A DNA stretch of 37,964 nt from Bacillota bacterium (GTDB lineage: Bacteria; Bacillota; Limnochordia; DUMW01). The stretch lies in contig DUMW01000089.1 in the NCBI GenBank assembly GCA_012839765.1, positions 1 to 37,964 on the forward strand. The letters are read 5' to 3'. The notes below the pieces were generated by a model. That model saw only the letters and a list, made by a program, of their open reading frames with translations. It was not told the origin of the DNA and ran no database searches. Both the position numbers and the translations under genes were made by a program. Positions 1 to 9,906 of this stretch are shown here, in pieces. Numbering within the stretch: position 1 is the first letter of the stretch; the number at the start of each line of letters is the position of its first letter.

Positions 1-214
1 CAATAGCACCACGGATCTGTATGTGTGAAACAGACAACAGTCTTACTAAACCCTTGGCGTCGCGTCTATAGGGAGGCTGTATGTTCCCATGTCTCTGGCA
101 TCTTTGGTCAGTTTATTGGGCTCCGATGAATTTCCTATTCACTAGTCTGCGGGGAAGGAAAAGCATAGCAATTGTCGTACTTTAAACCTATACTAAATAT
201 GAAAGGAGCAGGAC
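1..214. other. Leader region before the first gene
   Basis: No coding region is recognisable here. The only clear signal is the ribosome site GAAAGGAG at about 201-208, just before the ATG at 215. A TTGTCG at 172-177 and an AT-rich TAAATA at 194-199 are spaced like a promoter, but the second box lies too close to the ribosome site to be convincing. Confidence 0.4.
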
Positions 215-1534
215 ATGGCAAAGATCTATCCTTTCTATGGTGTAAGATACAATTCCGCACGGGTTGGGGGCTGGTCAGAAGTCACAGCACCGCCCTATGA
301 TGTAATCTCCGAGGAGCAACGGGAAGGGTATGCCCGGCGTAGTGCGTACAACGTGGTCCAGCTGATCCTCCCCCAGGGTGAGGGGGATGAGCGATACGCT
401 GCGGCAGCCAAGTACTTCAGGGACTGGTTGGCCGATGGCATCTTGGTCAAAGAAGCAGAACCGGCCATCTACGTTTATTCCCAAAGGTTTCAGGTCGAAG
501 GTGCTACCTACGAACGCACCGGATTCATCTCTATTATTCAACTGGAGCCCTTCGAGAATCGCGTGGTCCTGCCCCACGAGAAAACATTGGCTAAGCCTAA
601 GGAGGATCGGCTGAAGCTGATGCGGGCCTGCATGGCTAACTTGAGCCAGGTCTTCGGTATGTATAGGGATCCCTCCGGGACAGACCAGGCAGTATTCGAA
701 GCGGTCAAGAAGGAAGCTCCCCACGTGTCCTTCACCGATGGGGAAGGGGTTACCCATGCTTTGTGGGTAGTGACGGATCGGGAGCTTATTCGGACGCTAC
801 AGGCGCTACTGAAGGATAAGCAAGTGTACATCGCCGATGGGCACCATCGCTATGAAACGGCCCTCAACTTAAGGGCGGAGCTGTCCCAAGCTGGTACTTC
901 AGGCGATGAGGGCTTCAATTATGTCATGATGATGTTTGTTAACACAAATGATCCCGGTATGGTGGTATTACCCACCCATCGGATGGTGCATACTTTACCT
1001 GACTGGGATCTTAGCAAGTTCTTGCAGGATGTGGAACGATACTTTACGGTGGAAAAATGGGACGGCTCTATAGAGAGCGAGGTTGGACTGAAGGCTTTTG
1101 TGGACGCCTTGGCCAATGGTCAGGCCCGAGGCCAGTGTGTCTTCGGGGTCTACGGGCAGGGGGACGCTTACCTGCTAACGTTGAAGTCCTACCAGGTGAT
1201 GGCGGAGCTTTATCCCCAGAAGCCCGAAGCCTGGCGGAAACTGGATGTGGCGGTGCTTCATTCGTTGGTGTTTGAAAGGGTCCTAGGGATGACGCAGGAA
1301 AGCCAACTGCGCCAGGAACACCTAAGCTACACCCGTAACGCCGCGGAGGTAGTGGCGCAGGTCCAGGCCGGAAGGTACCAATTTGGCGTCTTCACGAACC
1401 CCACCCCGTCGGAGGCGGTGAGTGAGGTAGCTAATGCCGGTGAAGTGATGCCTCAGAAGTCGACTTATTACTATCCAAAGCTAGCTAGCGGTCTAGTATT
1501 CTATGATCTCAAGGATCGTCTCGCAGATGGATAG
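215..1534 (+). CDS. DUF1015 family protein
   Basis: This 439-residue protein matches the DUF1015 family, whose biochemical role is not established. The hallmark is the central motif IADGHHRYETAL near residues 207-218, together with the N-terminal segment that includes TAPPYDVISEEQR. The length is usual for the family. There is no signal peptide or membrane segment, so it is probably cytosolic. The ATG at 215 follows GAAAGGAGCAGG at good spacing. In other anaerobes members often lie near serine biosynthesis genes, but no such gene is visible in the 214 bases upstream. The family call is firm; the function is unknown. Confidence 0.9.
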   Translation: MAKIYPFYGVRYNSARVGGWSEVTAPPYDVISEEQREGYARRSAYNVVQLILPQGEGDERYAAAAKYFRDWLADGILVKEAEPAIYVYSQRFQVEGATYERTGFISIIQLEPFENRVVLPHEKTLAKPKEDRLKLMRACMANLSQVFGMYRDPSGTDQAVFEAVKKEAPHVSFTDGEGVTHALWVVTDRELIRTLQALLKDKQVYIADGHHRYETALNLRAELSQAGTSGDEGFNYVMMMFVNTNDPGMVVLPTHRMVHTLPDWDLSKFLQDVERYFTVEKWDGSIESEVGLKAFVDALANGQARGQCVFGVYGQGDAYLLTLKSYQVMAELYPQKPEAWRKLDVAVLHSLVFERVLGMTQESQLRQEHLSYTRNAAEVVAQVQAGRYQFGVFTNPTPSEAVSEVANAGEVMPQKSTYYYPKLASGLVFYDLKDRLADG

Positions 1535-1607
1535 AACACCATAAAGAAGGCTTCGGTCCGAAGGAAAGATCCTGTCCCTCGTTCCACAATCATTGGAGGG
1601 CTAGGAT

Positions 1608-2456
1608 GTGCAATTGCGGGTGCTCCTGAGCATGGTCAAACTGGAACATGCCCTGTTTTCATTGCCCTTTGCGTATTTGGGGGCGATTTTGGGGACGAAG
1701 GGAATGCCGACTAACCACCACCTGTTCTGGCTCAGTGTGGCCATGCTAGGGGCCCACAGTGCGGGGATGGCATTCAACCGCCTGGTGGATCACCAGTTTG
1801 ATGCCTTGAATCCCCGTACCCAAGACCGGGCCTTGCCCCAGGGCCGGGTCAGCCGACGGGCCGTTTACTGGTTTTTGGTTTTCAACCTGGGGATATTCGT
1901 TACCGCCGCGGGCTTCTTGAATCGGCTTTGCCTGATCCTGTCCCCCGTTGCCATCCTGGCCCTGCTGCTTTATTCCTATACCAAACGTTTCACCTACCTA
2001 TGCCACTTCTGGCTGGGTTTTGTGTTGGCCTTAGCACCGGTGGGTGGGTGGCTCGGGGTGATTGGCACCCTACAGCTGCCGCCGATCCTGTTGGGACTGG
2101 CTATTTGCCTTTGGGTGGCTGGGTTTGATATTATCTACCAAAGTGCCGATGTGGCCTTCGATGCTCGGATCGGCCTTTTTTCCATCCCCCGCTGCTTTGG
2201 GATCTGTCCCAGCATGAGACTGGTCCTCTGTTTGCACGTCTTGGCGGTCATTTTGTTCCTCTTAGTGGGGGTTACCGCCCAATTAGGGGTCTGGTATTAC
2301 CTAGGACTTCTCCTTGTCTTAGGGATCTTCATTATAGAGGCCAAAATGATCCTCAAGGAGACCCGTGGTAGCTTTCTTCCTGCCTTCGACCTGAACTTAG
2401 TTGTGAGTCTGGTGCTCTTGGCCTTTACCATCGTGGACTTATACATGGCTGCTTAA
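1608..2456 (+). CDS. UbiA-family polyprenyltransferase (MqnP/UbiA-like)
   Basis: A 282-residue integral membrane prenyltransferase. UbiA enzymes attach a polyprenyl chain to an aromatic acceptor in quinone synthesis. Both Asp-rich motifs that bind Mg-diphosphate are present: NRLVDHQFD near residues 58-66 and the second motif SADVAFDAR near residues 179-187. Most of the rest is hydrophobic helices. The start is GTG at 1608, seven bases after GGAGGG; the ATG at 1606 is out of frame. Best guess is the futalosine-route 4-hydroxybenzoate-type enzyme (MqnP) of menaquinone synthesis. No other quinone gene is nearby, so the acceptor remains inference. Confidence 0.82.
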   Translation: MQLRVLLSMVKLEHALFSLPFAYLGAILGTKGMPTNHHLFWLSVAMLGAHSAGMAFNRLVDHQFDALNPRTQDRALPQGRVSRRAVYWFLVFNLGIFVTAAGFLNRLCLILSPVAILALLLYSYTKRFTYLCHFWLGFVLALAPVGGWLGVIGTLQLPPILLGLAICLWVAGFDIIYQSADVAFDARIGLFSIPRCFGICPSMRLVLCLHVLAVILFLLVGVTAQLGVWYYLGLLLVLGIFIIEAKMILKETRGSFLPAFDLNLVVSLVLLAFTIVDLYMAA

Positions 2457-2490
2457 CGAAAGAACCCTGATCGCGCTTCACCTCCTTTAC

Positions 2491-2520
2491 TTGCATCTCC
2501 TTCCAGGAGAATAGTATAAT
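2491..2520 (+). promoter_or_regulatory. guaB promoter with internal palindrome
   Basis: TTGCAT at 2491-2496 and a perfect TATAAT at 2515-2520 are separated by 18 bases and sit about 50 bases before guaB. The spacer holds the inverted repeat TCTCCT-TCC-AGGAGA (2496-2510), which could be an operator. Confidence 0.72.
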
Positions 2521-2523
2521 TGA

Positions 2524-4035
<1,512 letters not shown>

Positions 4036-4043
4036 TGTCGATC

Positions 4044-4073
4044 ACCCCGAGGACCGAAGTCCTCGGGGTTAAG
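4044..4073 (+). terminator. Hairpin terminator after guaB
   Basis: ACCCCGAGGAC (4044-4054) pairs perfectly with GTCCTCGGGGT (4059-4069) around a CGAA loop. The tail TAAGTTTA is only moderately T-rich. Confidence 0.65.
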
Positions 4074-4150
4074 TTTATGGTCTTGGGCGGTGATCCGTCG
4101 GAATACATATCTATTAGACAGGTACTTTCCATTGGGGGAGGGGGAGGGTA

Positions 4151-4912
4151 ATGGCCCGGACACGCTCAACCTTCTGGATCATCGCGGGTATATTCATTCT
4201 AAGCATGTTGATCCTACCGCTGGTCACACGCTTCATCACTGAAAGGATCCTTTTATGGGCCAAACCGGAATTGGAGGTCCAAGAGCTTGGTGGTTGGGTG
4301 TTGATCTCCTCCCTATTGATACAGGAGCTCTCCCTCATCCTGGGCAGCTTGTGGGGATTGGGGGTCCTGGCCCTGCCGCCCTACCGGGGGGTTGGGCATC
4401 CTAAGGGGCAGAGTTTTCTTAAGATGGGGATTGGATATGGTCTGCTGTTTACGGTGGTAAATCTGGCGGTGGTGCGGCTCACTTTGGAGTTTCTCTACCG
4501 CATCACTTACCGTTTAACTGGCTCTACCCAAATGGTGACCGAGTGGTTAAACCGGGAGCAACAGATGTCCGCGCGGCTTGTGGATCTGAGCTTGCCTTTA
4601 CCCCAATTGGTGGCCATCGTGTGCCTTGTGGTGTTCATCGTCCCCTGGGCCGAGGAGCTCTTCTTTCGGGGGTTAGTCTTTGGTTCCATCAGACAGCGCT
4701 ACGGCTCTGTGGTGGCCAAGGTTACCAGCGGACTGCTTTTTGCCTTTGCCCATATGTATATTATCAACTTCCCGTCGGTGTTAGTGCTGGGCATACTCTT
4801 GGCGTCTATTTACGAACGGACCCAAAGTCTTGTTCCCCCGGTGGTGGCCCATGCAACATATAACGGTGTGGCTGTGGCCCTGCTTATCCTGCATTCCTTC
4901 ATTGGCGTGTAA
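4151..4912 (+). CDS. CPBP-family intramembrane metalloprotease
   Basis: A 253-residue polytopic membrane protein of the CPBP (Abi/CAAX protease) family, predicted to be a membrane-embedded metalloprotease. The three family motifs are present in order near the C-terminus: EELFFRG (EExxxR), FAFAHMY (FxxxH) and HATYNGVAVA (HxxxN). Several hydrophobic helices precede them. ATG 4151 follows GGGAGGGGGAGGG. The gene stands alone between guaB and a gene-poor gap, so its substrate cannot be inferred; in bacteria the family includes bacteriocin-immunity and protein-processing members. Confidence 0.88.
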   Translation: MARTRSTFWIIAGIFILSMLILPLVTRFITERILLWAKPELEVQELGGWVLISSLLIQELSLILGSLWGLGVLALPPYRGVGHPKGQSFLKMGIGYGLLFTVVNLAVVRLTLEFLYRITYRLTGSTQMVTEWLNREQQMSARLVDLSLPLPQLVAIVCLVVFIVPWAEELFFRGLVFGSIRQRYGSVVAKVTSGLLFAFAHMYIINFPSVLVLGILLASIYERTQSLVPPVVAHATYNGVAVALLILHSFIGV

Positions 4913-5379
4913 GGATGTAACCAAGTGGGAAGTCTTAGCCTAGATTCCTGCTTGGTGCTGATGTCACAAACCGGCAGGTTTTCCCCATGAACGGTGCACA
5001 AACCCAAAGACCCCCTTGTCTGTGCGGTGATATACTCTTTACAAGGAAAGGACTACCCCAAGCCATGGAGAATAAAGTGTTGACGCATCCAGTATGAATA
5101 GGCTGCTTCATTTTCTACCCTGGGGAGCAACCTTTCCCTTTGAGAAAGACCATGATTCCTACCGTGGAATTCCCAAAGCTGTGTGGAGTATGGCGAGTTC
5201 AAGGTGGCCTTTGTCGATGGGGACAAGCTGTCGCTTTGCCCTTTGGTGTGGGCGTGTCCAGGGTGAAGGGTTCTCTCATGTTTACGGCTGACCAGGTGGT
5301 GGTGAAAGGGTAGAACTAGTAAAACCAGGGACAAGTTCACTTCAAAACGATACGCTGAAATATATTAGGGGGAGATAAA
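4913..5379. other. Gene-poor gap with a possible decayed reading frame
   Basis: No intact gene is convincing. Between about 5185 and 5313 (+), protein-like stretches appear in different frames: one reads EYGEFKVAFVDGDKLS, and after a frame change another reads VSRVKGSLMFTADQVVVKG and ends at TAG. This looks like the 3' remnant of a frameshifted gene, but I do not recognise a family. The last bases hold TATATT at 5361-5366 and the ribosome site AGGGGGA of the next gene. Confidence 0.3.
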
Positions 5380-6468
5380 GTGTTAGTGGATCGGGAGTAT
5401 TTCCTGGACTACATGACTTACAAAAGACCGCTGAAACCGATATTTATCGAGATTTTCGGCCTTTTGGTGGGATTGGATCAAGAATGGGCAGCCCAAGGGG
5501 CGACGCCCGAGGAGATCAGCCTTGAGGCGTTCGACTTAGATCGGATCAAGACCTTTAGGATTCCGACCAACACCCGGATCTTGAACGGGTTTAAAGAGGA
5601 AGTTCTAGAAGAAACCGACGAGTATATCATCCGTCGGGACAAGATGGGCAGAACCTTGAAGCTCTGTAAGGATTATGCCACCATCCCCCTGCCCATGGAT
5701 TTCCCCGTGCGGAATATGGAGGACTGGGAGCGCATAAAACCGGAATTCCTTTATTCCCCCGAACGCCTGGCCCAGGATTGGCTGGCCAAGACCAAAGCCG
5801 CAAAACAGGAGGGGGCTGTAATCTTCTTCAGTATGCCGGGAGGTTTTGATATCATCCGGGATCTGATGGGGTGTGAGAATGCCTGTCTGGCCTTTTACGA
5901 ACAGCCGGAACTGGTGGAAGATATCCTCAAGACCGTTGGCGATACGGTGGCCAAACTGGCGGAAGAAGTGCTGGCCCAGGTGTCCATTGATGTGTTAGAC
6001 ATGCACGAAGATTTTGCGGGACGCAGTGGTCCCCTAATTGGACCAAACCTTTTCAACAAGTACCTCAAGCCCTACTATCGCCGGATCTGGGATATGGTGT
6101 CCGCCCAGGGTACTCCCCTGTTCCGAGTAGATTCCGACGGCAACCTGAACCCGATCCTGGATGCCCTTATGGATGCGGGAGTGAACTTCATCTATCCCTG
6201 TGAAGCCCGAGCAGAGATGGATGTGGTGGCACTGCGGAAGAAATATGGGTGTGAGCTTAGGCTGCTGGGCGGTATTGATAAGACGGCCTTGCGGGGGAAC
6301 AAGGAAGATATTGACCGGGAGCTACAAAGCAAATTGCCCTACATGATTAACAGCGGTGGCTATATTATCGGTTTGGACCATCGTATCCCCAACGGCGTGC
6401 CCGTGGAGAATTACCGGTACTACGTACGGCGGGTCCGGGAGATGATCGAGGAACACTTCCGCGCCTAG
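5380..6468 (+). CDS. Uroporphyrinogen decarboxylase (UroD/MtaA) family protein
   Basis: A 362-residue cytosolic protein of the UroD superfamily, which includes HemE and the MtaA/MtbA corrinoid methyltransferases. Supporting features are the length, the central segment DMHEDFAGRSGPLIGP and the C-terminal VDSDGNLNPILDALMDAGV typical of TIM-barrel UroD-like proteins. The N-terminal substrate-binding signature of true HemE is not seen, and there is no obvious Zn-binding His-x-Cys motif as in MtaA. A role in heme synthesis is therefore unlikely; a methyltransferase-like role is possible. The GTG start at 5380 follows AGGGGGAGA. It is monocistronic and ends at a strong terminator. No corrinoid-protein gene is adjacent. 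Confidence 0.8.
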   Translation: MLVDREYFLDYMTYKRPLKPIFIEIFGLLVGLDQEWAAQGATPEEISLEAFDLDRIKTFRIPTNTRILNGFKEEVLEETDEYIIRRDKMGRTLKLCKDYATIPLPMDFPVRNMEDWERIKPEFLYSPERLAQDWLAKTKAAKQEGAVIFFSMPGGFDIIRDLMGCENACLAFYEQPELVEDILKTVGDTVAKLAEEVLAQVSIDVLDMHEDFAGRSGPLIGPNLFNKYLKPYYRRIWDMVSAQGTPLFRVDSDGNLNPILDALMDAGVNFIYPCEARAEMDVVALRKKYGCELRLLGGIDKTALRGNKEDIDRELQSKLPYMINSGGYIIGLDHRIPNGVPVENYRYYVRRVREMIEEHFRA

Positions 6469-6497
6469 TAGGGGTTCACGGTTCCTTGCGGGTTTCA

Positions 6498-6542
6498 ACA
6501 GCCATCATCCTTCCCCTCTGGGAAGGATGATGGCTGTATTTT
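6498..6542 (+). terminator. Strong rho-independent terminator
   Basis: A perfect 18-bp stem (6498-6515 with 6520-6537) closes a CTCT loop and is followed by ATTTTC. It is the strongest terminator in the window and ends the UroD-family transcript. Confidence 0.9.
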
Positions 6543-6816
6543 CATCTCGCAGCAAAACTCCAAAGCTGGAAAAAACACAAAAAAAGTCGATTGGCGCGAA
6601 GGAATTTCCGTTGTCGATAGGTAACATATGAACCAGGTGATTTGGCTGCGAGAATAGTATCTGAAGAACGGGTTTCGGCCGGTGGACGAGATTTGTCTCC
6701 TTTGATGCGCGGAACGCCCATAGTGTTGTGCCAGGCAAAACGGGAAAGCTTTTCGTGGAACCAGGCGGATGATTGCGGCAGGAGCGTGGTCCTAAACAAG
6801 AGTGGAGGCGTGGTCC

Positions 6817-7212
6817 ATGTCCAACGAAGTTCCCTACGTTGAGTATTTGCCTGAAGAGGAAGAGTTCTGTTCCGGCCAATGTGATCTTTGCGAAGAGGTG
6901 GCGTGCCTTGCCTACGTAGTTCCTCCTCCCGAACCCTGTGGAACGTGCCATGAGGATGTGGATTTCACCGAGGAAACCACCACTTTATGTGCCGTCTGTC
7001 AACGGGTCCTGCACGGGCACTGTGCCAAAAGGGTGGACGATCCCACGGGCATAGAGGTGGACCTATGTCATGATTGCTATGTAAAGTTTGAACGGAAGGA
7101 AATCCTGAAACAGTGCGGCGAATGTCAAAGATATTCTGTCCTTACCTTCGAAACCAGTGAAGGAACCCGTTGCTCCGAGTGTATGTGTTGGGAAGACTCA
7201 CTACCCTTCTAG
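6817..7212 (+). CDS. Cysteine-rich zinc-finger-like protein
   Basis: A 131-residue acidic, Cys-rich protein of unknown function. It has paired Cys motifs throughout: CDLC, CGTC, CAVC followed by HGHC, CHDC, CGEC and CSEC. The middle section (CAVC-x4-HGHC-x12-CHDC) resembles a treble-clef RING/PHD-like finger, and the final CGEC...CSEC could bind another zinc. There is no signal peptide or membrane segment. ATG 6817 lies eight bases after GGAGG at 6804-6808, so I prefer it to the GTG at 6802. It could be a zinc-dependent protein-protein adaptor; that is inference. A second RING-like protein is encoded at 21909-22688. Confidence 0.7.
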   Translation: MSNEVPYVEYLPEEEEFCSGQCDLCEEVACLAYVVPPPEPCGTCHEDVDFTEETTTLCAVCQRVLHGHCAKRVDDPTGIEVDLCHDCYVKFERKEILKQCGECQRYSVLTFETSEGTRCSECMCWEDSLPF

Positions 7213-7594
7213 GCTCATATCTCACCCGACGGGGTTGAGCAGTGAGCAAGGTACGTCCTTAGGTCAGGCGATGGGGCGTTCGTACTTCTTGCTGTAGCTT
7301 AGGTGGGGTGTGGATGAGGCCATTGGCTTTTGGTTGTGTCAGCTGGTTTTGCCCTCGGGAAGGATCTTATTGGTGATATGGGGAGTATTTGAGCAGGAAG
7401 GGATTGGGAAGAAGCAGGACGGATCTTAAACACAGTCGTGGGTAAGTGGGTTGAGGATAGGCTGTTCTCCTGGCAGCGGTATCAGTTCGTGGAAAAGCTT
7501 GAGCGGATTGGCAATTCATACAGAGCCGGAACACTGGGTGATGGTTGTTGCGTAAGCCTAGATAGAACAGTTACAGCCCTAAGGAGGGCTGACC

Positions 7595-7783
7595 ATGAAT
7601 CCATGGCTGAAGTTGATTGAGACCGTTGTTTGCTTGCGCCTTACGGCCCCGGCACGAAAGGCCCTGTATCGCGGTGATTGGGATACGGTTGTAGCAGAGT
7701 GGAAGACCCTCTTTGCCGCTGCGGCCACCGTTTTACCTTTGGTGGCCATCCATCCCGCTGTGGATTCTTATTGTACCCCGTAG
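7595..7783 (+). CDS. Possible small protein, 62 residues
   Basis: This short frame has an excellent ribosome site, AAGGAGGG at 7581-7588, six bases before ATG 7595. The product has a hydrophobic stretch near residues 40-52 (AAAATVLPLVAI), so it could be a small membrane-associated peptide. No family is recognised and there is no partner gene nearby. Only the ribosome site and the hydrophobic stretch support it; it may be chance. Confidence 0.3.
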   Translation: MNPWLKLIETVVCLRLTAPARKALYRGDWDTVVAEWKTLFAAAATVLPLVAIHPAVDSYCTP

Positions 7784-8094
7784 GACGATTCTATGCGAAG
7801 ATATTTCTTTAAAAAGAAAAAGTCGGGTTGGGGTTCTGTTGTAAGAACCCTAGCCAAGGGAAGGGGAGCCGCGGCCTCCTGTTTCCTGCGGTAACGGCTC
7901 CGGGATGAATAGTTGACGATGTCCCTATGGGAGTAGCGATAAGCTTGTTTAACGTGGCGCGGGACAATGGTGTATTCTTCTTCGTCTAAGCAACCCGACA
8001 GGGGCCGCATGGTGTGTTTCGCCAAATGTGGCCCGTCGGGCTTTCTATTTCCCGGGGTTGCGCTCGCTATACACTATCGTGGGACAAATCGAGA

Positions 8095-8121
8095 GGATGG
8101 TGGAAAGTCACCATCCCTTTT
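8095..8121 (+). terminator. Terminator-like hairpin in the gap
   Basis: GGATGGTG (8095-8102) pairs with CACCATCC (8109-8116) and is followed by CTTTTC. No recognised gene ends just upstream, so it may terminate an unannotated small transcript. Confidence 0.4.
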
Positions 8122-8490
8122 CATATCCTTCCTGCTCATCCAAAGGCCAGGTTTTTGGGTGAAAGCGTGCGAGTCTTCCCGCTGCTTGCGTTTCCCTCTG
8201 GGTGAAGTGTGCCGTTTCTAGCCCACCACAACCACCTTCTATTCGACATGTGGTTGTTCACCTTTTTACTCAACAAGTTACGCAACTGCTTGCTCAAAGA
8301 TCCTGTTGTTTTCGTCGAAATGCGCATCGGGACATTGCTCTAGTTTGCCGGTTAACCAATCCCTGGTTCCTTTCCTTGCGCGGAGGAAGGGTCGGCTAGT
8401 CCGCGTGGTTATGGCCATAGAGAATGATATGGGTGACGGTTGTCGATAATCCGGCGCCAGTGGAGTAGAGGCGTTAACCACATAGAAAGC

Positions 8491-8554
8491 ATTGTTTAGT
8501 TGTCAAAGCTTGACAAAACACGGGATGTGAGTTATCCTAGAATTACTAAACAAT
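8491..8554 (+). promoter_or_regulatory. Promoter and nested operators of the first LacI gene
   Basis: TTGACA (8510-8515), a 17-base spacer and TATCCT (8533-8538) form a near-consensus sigma-70-type promoter. TTGTCAA-AGC-TTGACAA (8500-8516) is an inverted repeat covering the -35 box. A second perfect inverted repeat, ATTGTTTAGT (8491-8500) and ACTAAACAAT (8545-8554), brackets the whole promoter. The layout suggests repression, perhaps by the downstream LacI-family protein itself. Confidence 0.75.
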
Positions 8555-8694
8555 AAACGAAATTCATGTGGATCTTGATTAGTCTTTTTCTCATCTTGAA
8601 CGGCATACATCGCGAGTGAAACGTGTTCTTGGGGGTTTCGGTAGGAGACAGGAAGGTGAAACTTTGGTGCTGTGCCGTCGGGAGGTGCGATCAG

Positions 8695-9687
8695 TTGGAA
8701 AACAGCCGTGTTACTATCCGCGACATTGCCAGACTGGTGGGGACTTCCACGGGGACCGTATCCAGGGCGTTGAACGATAAAGAAGGTGTCGGTGAGGAAC
8801 TGCGGAACCGGATTAAAGCCATCGCGAAGGAGTATGGGTATGTGCCGCGAAGGCAAATCCAAAGGGAAGTCATGTTAGTTTGGCCTTTGACCCATACCCC
8901 GGTCACCAGTTCCTACATCCGGGGCCTGGAGGTGTTGCAGCGGGGCTTGAATGACAATCAGTGCGTCATGCTCAGCACCTATAAGCTGGATCCCCAAAGT
9001 CAAATTAGGATTATGCGCAACAGGGATCTGGCGGCGGTGATCTATTTCTGCTGTGCCCCCGAGCAACGGATCTTGCAGATGGCCATGCGCTCCCAAATCC
9101 CTCTTGTCCTCATTCACTGGGAATCCTCTCATCCCTACGTTGCTTCCTTTGTTTCCGACGATTTCAACGGTGGATACATGGCTACCAAACACTTACTGGA
9201 TGAAGGACGCAGGAAAGTTGCGTTTGTCGGTCCCATCAAGGATTATTCTCCACGTTTACGCTGGGAGGGCTTTTGCCAAGCCCTGGGCGAGGCCGGTTTG
9301 GAACCCTTACGCTGGGACGACACGGTGTTGCGTCCCCAGGAGCTAGTAGAGCAATTGAGAGAGAATGGAGTGGACGGGGTTTTCGCCTGGCATGACCATA
9401 CGGCTCAGCTGCTCATGGAAGCCTTTGCCTTTCATGGTATCACCATTCCCGATAACATCGCCGTCGTGGGCTATAACGACGTGGCCTCGGTGGTTGAGAA
9501 GACAGTGCCCCCCTTAACCTCGGTATATTGGCCCATCGATCAAGCCTGTGCCTGGGCCATTGAATATCTTGACCAGTGTTTTAATCGAAAAGTGCCGCCG
9601 CGGCCGATGAAAGTGAAGATTATGCCTGAACTTGTGATCCGCGACTCCTCTCGGGCCAAGAGGGAGTCTTCGTCAGTGATTTCCTAG
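8695..9687 (+). CDS. LacI-family transcriptional regulator, cassette A
   Basis: A DNA-binding, sugar-responsive regulator of the LacI/GalR family. The N-terminal helix-turn-helix reads VTIRDIARLVGTSTGTVSRAL, and a periplasmic-binding-protein-like effector domain follows (about residues 60-320). I choose TTG 8695, seven bases after GGAGGTG, because it places the HTH at the usual distance from the N-terminus (330 residues); GTG 8623 would add an atypical extension. It resembles the regulator at 27094, sharing TSVYWPID/SSVYWPID and the SDD-x2-GG motif. It heads a carbohydrate cassette and probably controls it and itself. Confidence 0.93.
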   Translation: MENSRVTIRDIARLVGTSTGTVSRALNDKEGVGEELRNRIKAIAKEYGYVPRRQIQREVMLVWPLTHTPVTSSYIRGLEVLQRGLNDNQCVMLSTYKLDPQSQIRIMRNRDLAAVIYFCCAPEQRILQMAMRSQIPLVLIHWESSHPYVASFVSDDFNGGYMATKHLLDEGRRKVAFVGPIKDYSPRLRWEGFCQALGEAGLEPLRWDDTVLRPQELVEQLRENGVDGVFAWHDHTAQLLMEAFAFHGITIPDNIAVVGYNDVASVVEKTVPPLTSVYWPIDQACAWAIEYLDQCFNRKVPPRPMKVKIMPELVIRDSSRAKRESSSVIS

Positions 9688-9693
9688 GAGGGG

Positions 9694-9906
9694 GTGAGAT
9701 CAGAGAGGGGGGACATAGCAGGGTGTGGAGACTGGGATTACCCGTGTGAGGGCTGCCTTCATCGAGACAGATTACAGTGTTTTTTGGATGAATGTAAATT
9801 AACTGTATTAGCGAGGCACTCATCGTGTTGGGTTTTTCGGGGCCAAGCAGGGACTCGAAGGGGATATACCAATCTACTTTCAACAATGAGGGAGGATGAG
9901 CGATGA
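9694..9906 (+). CDS. Possible small Cys-containing protein, 70 residues
   Basis: A short frame with GTG start at 9694 directly after TAGGAGGG; its stop overlaps the next gene's start as ATGA (9903-9906), as seen in translationally coupled genes. It has a Cys cluster near residues 11-34 but no known family. The ribosome site is close to the start and the composition is unremarkable, so this may be an untranslated leader of the next gene. Confidence 0.22.
   Translation: MRSERGDIAGCGDWDYPCEGCLHRDRLQCFLDECKLTVLARHSSCWVFRGQAGTRRGYTNLLSTMREDER

Larger units (their letters stand above)
7213..8490. other. Long gene-poor region
   Basis: About 1.3 kb with no recognisable conserved gene on either strand. 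Short open frames exist, but none has a family motif. The only frame with a strong ribosome site is 7595-7783, listed separately. One terminator-like hairpin lies at 8095-8121. The region may hold decayed genes or an unrecognised RNA. Confidence 0.5.
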
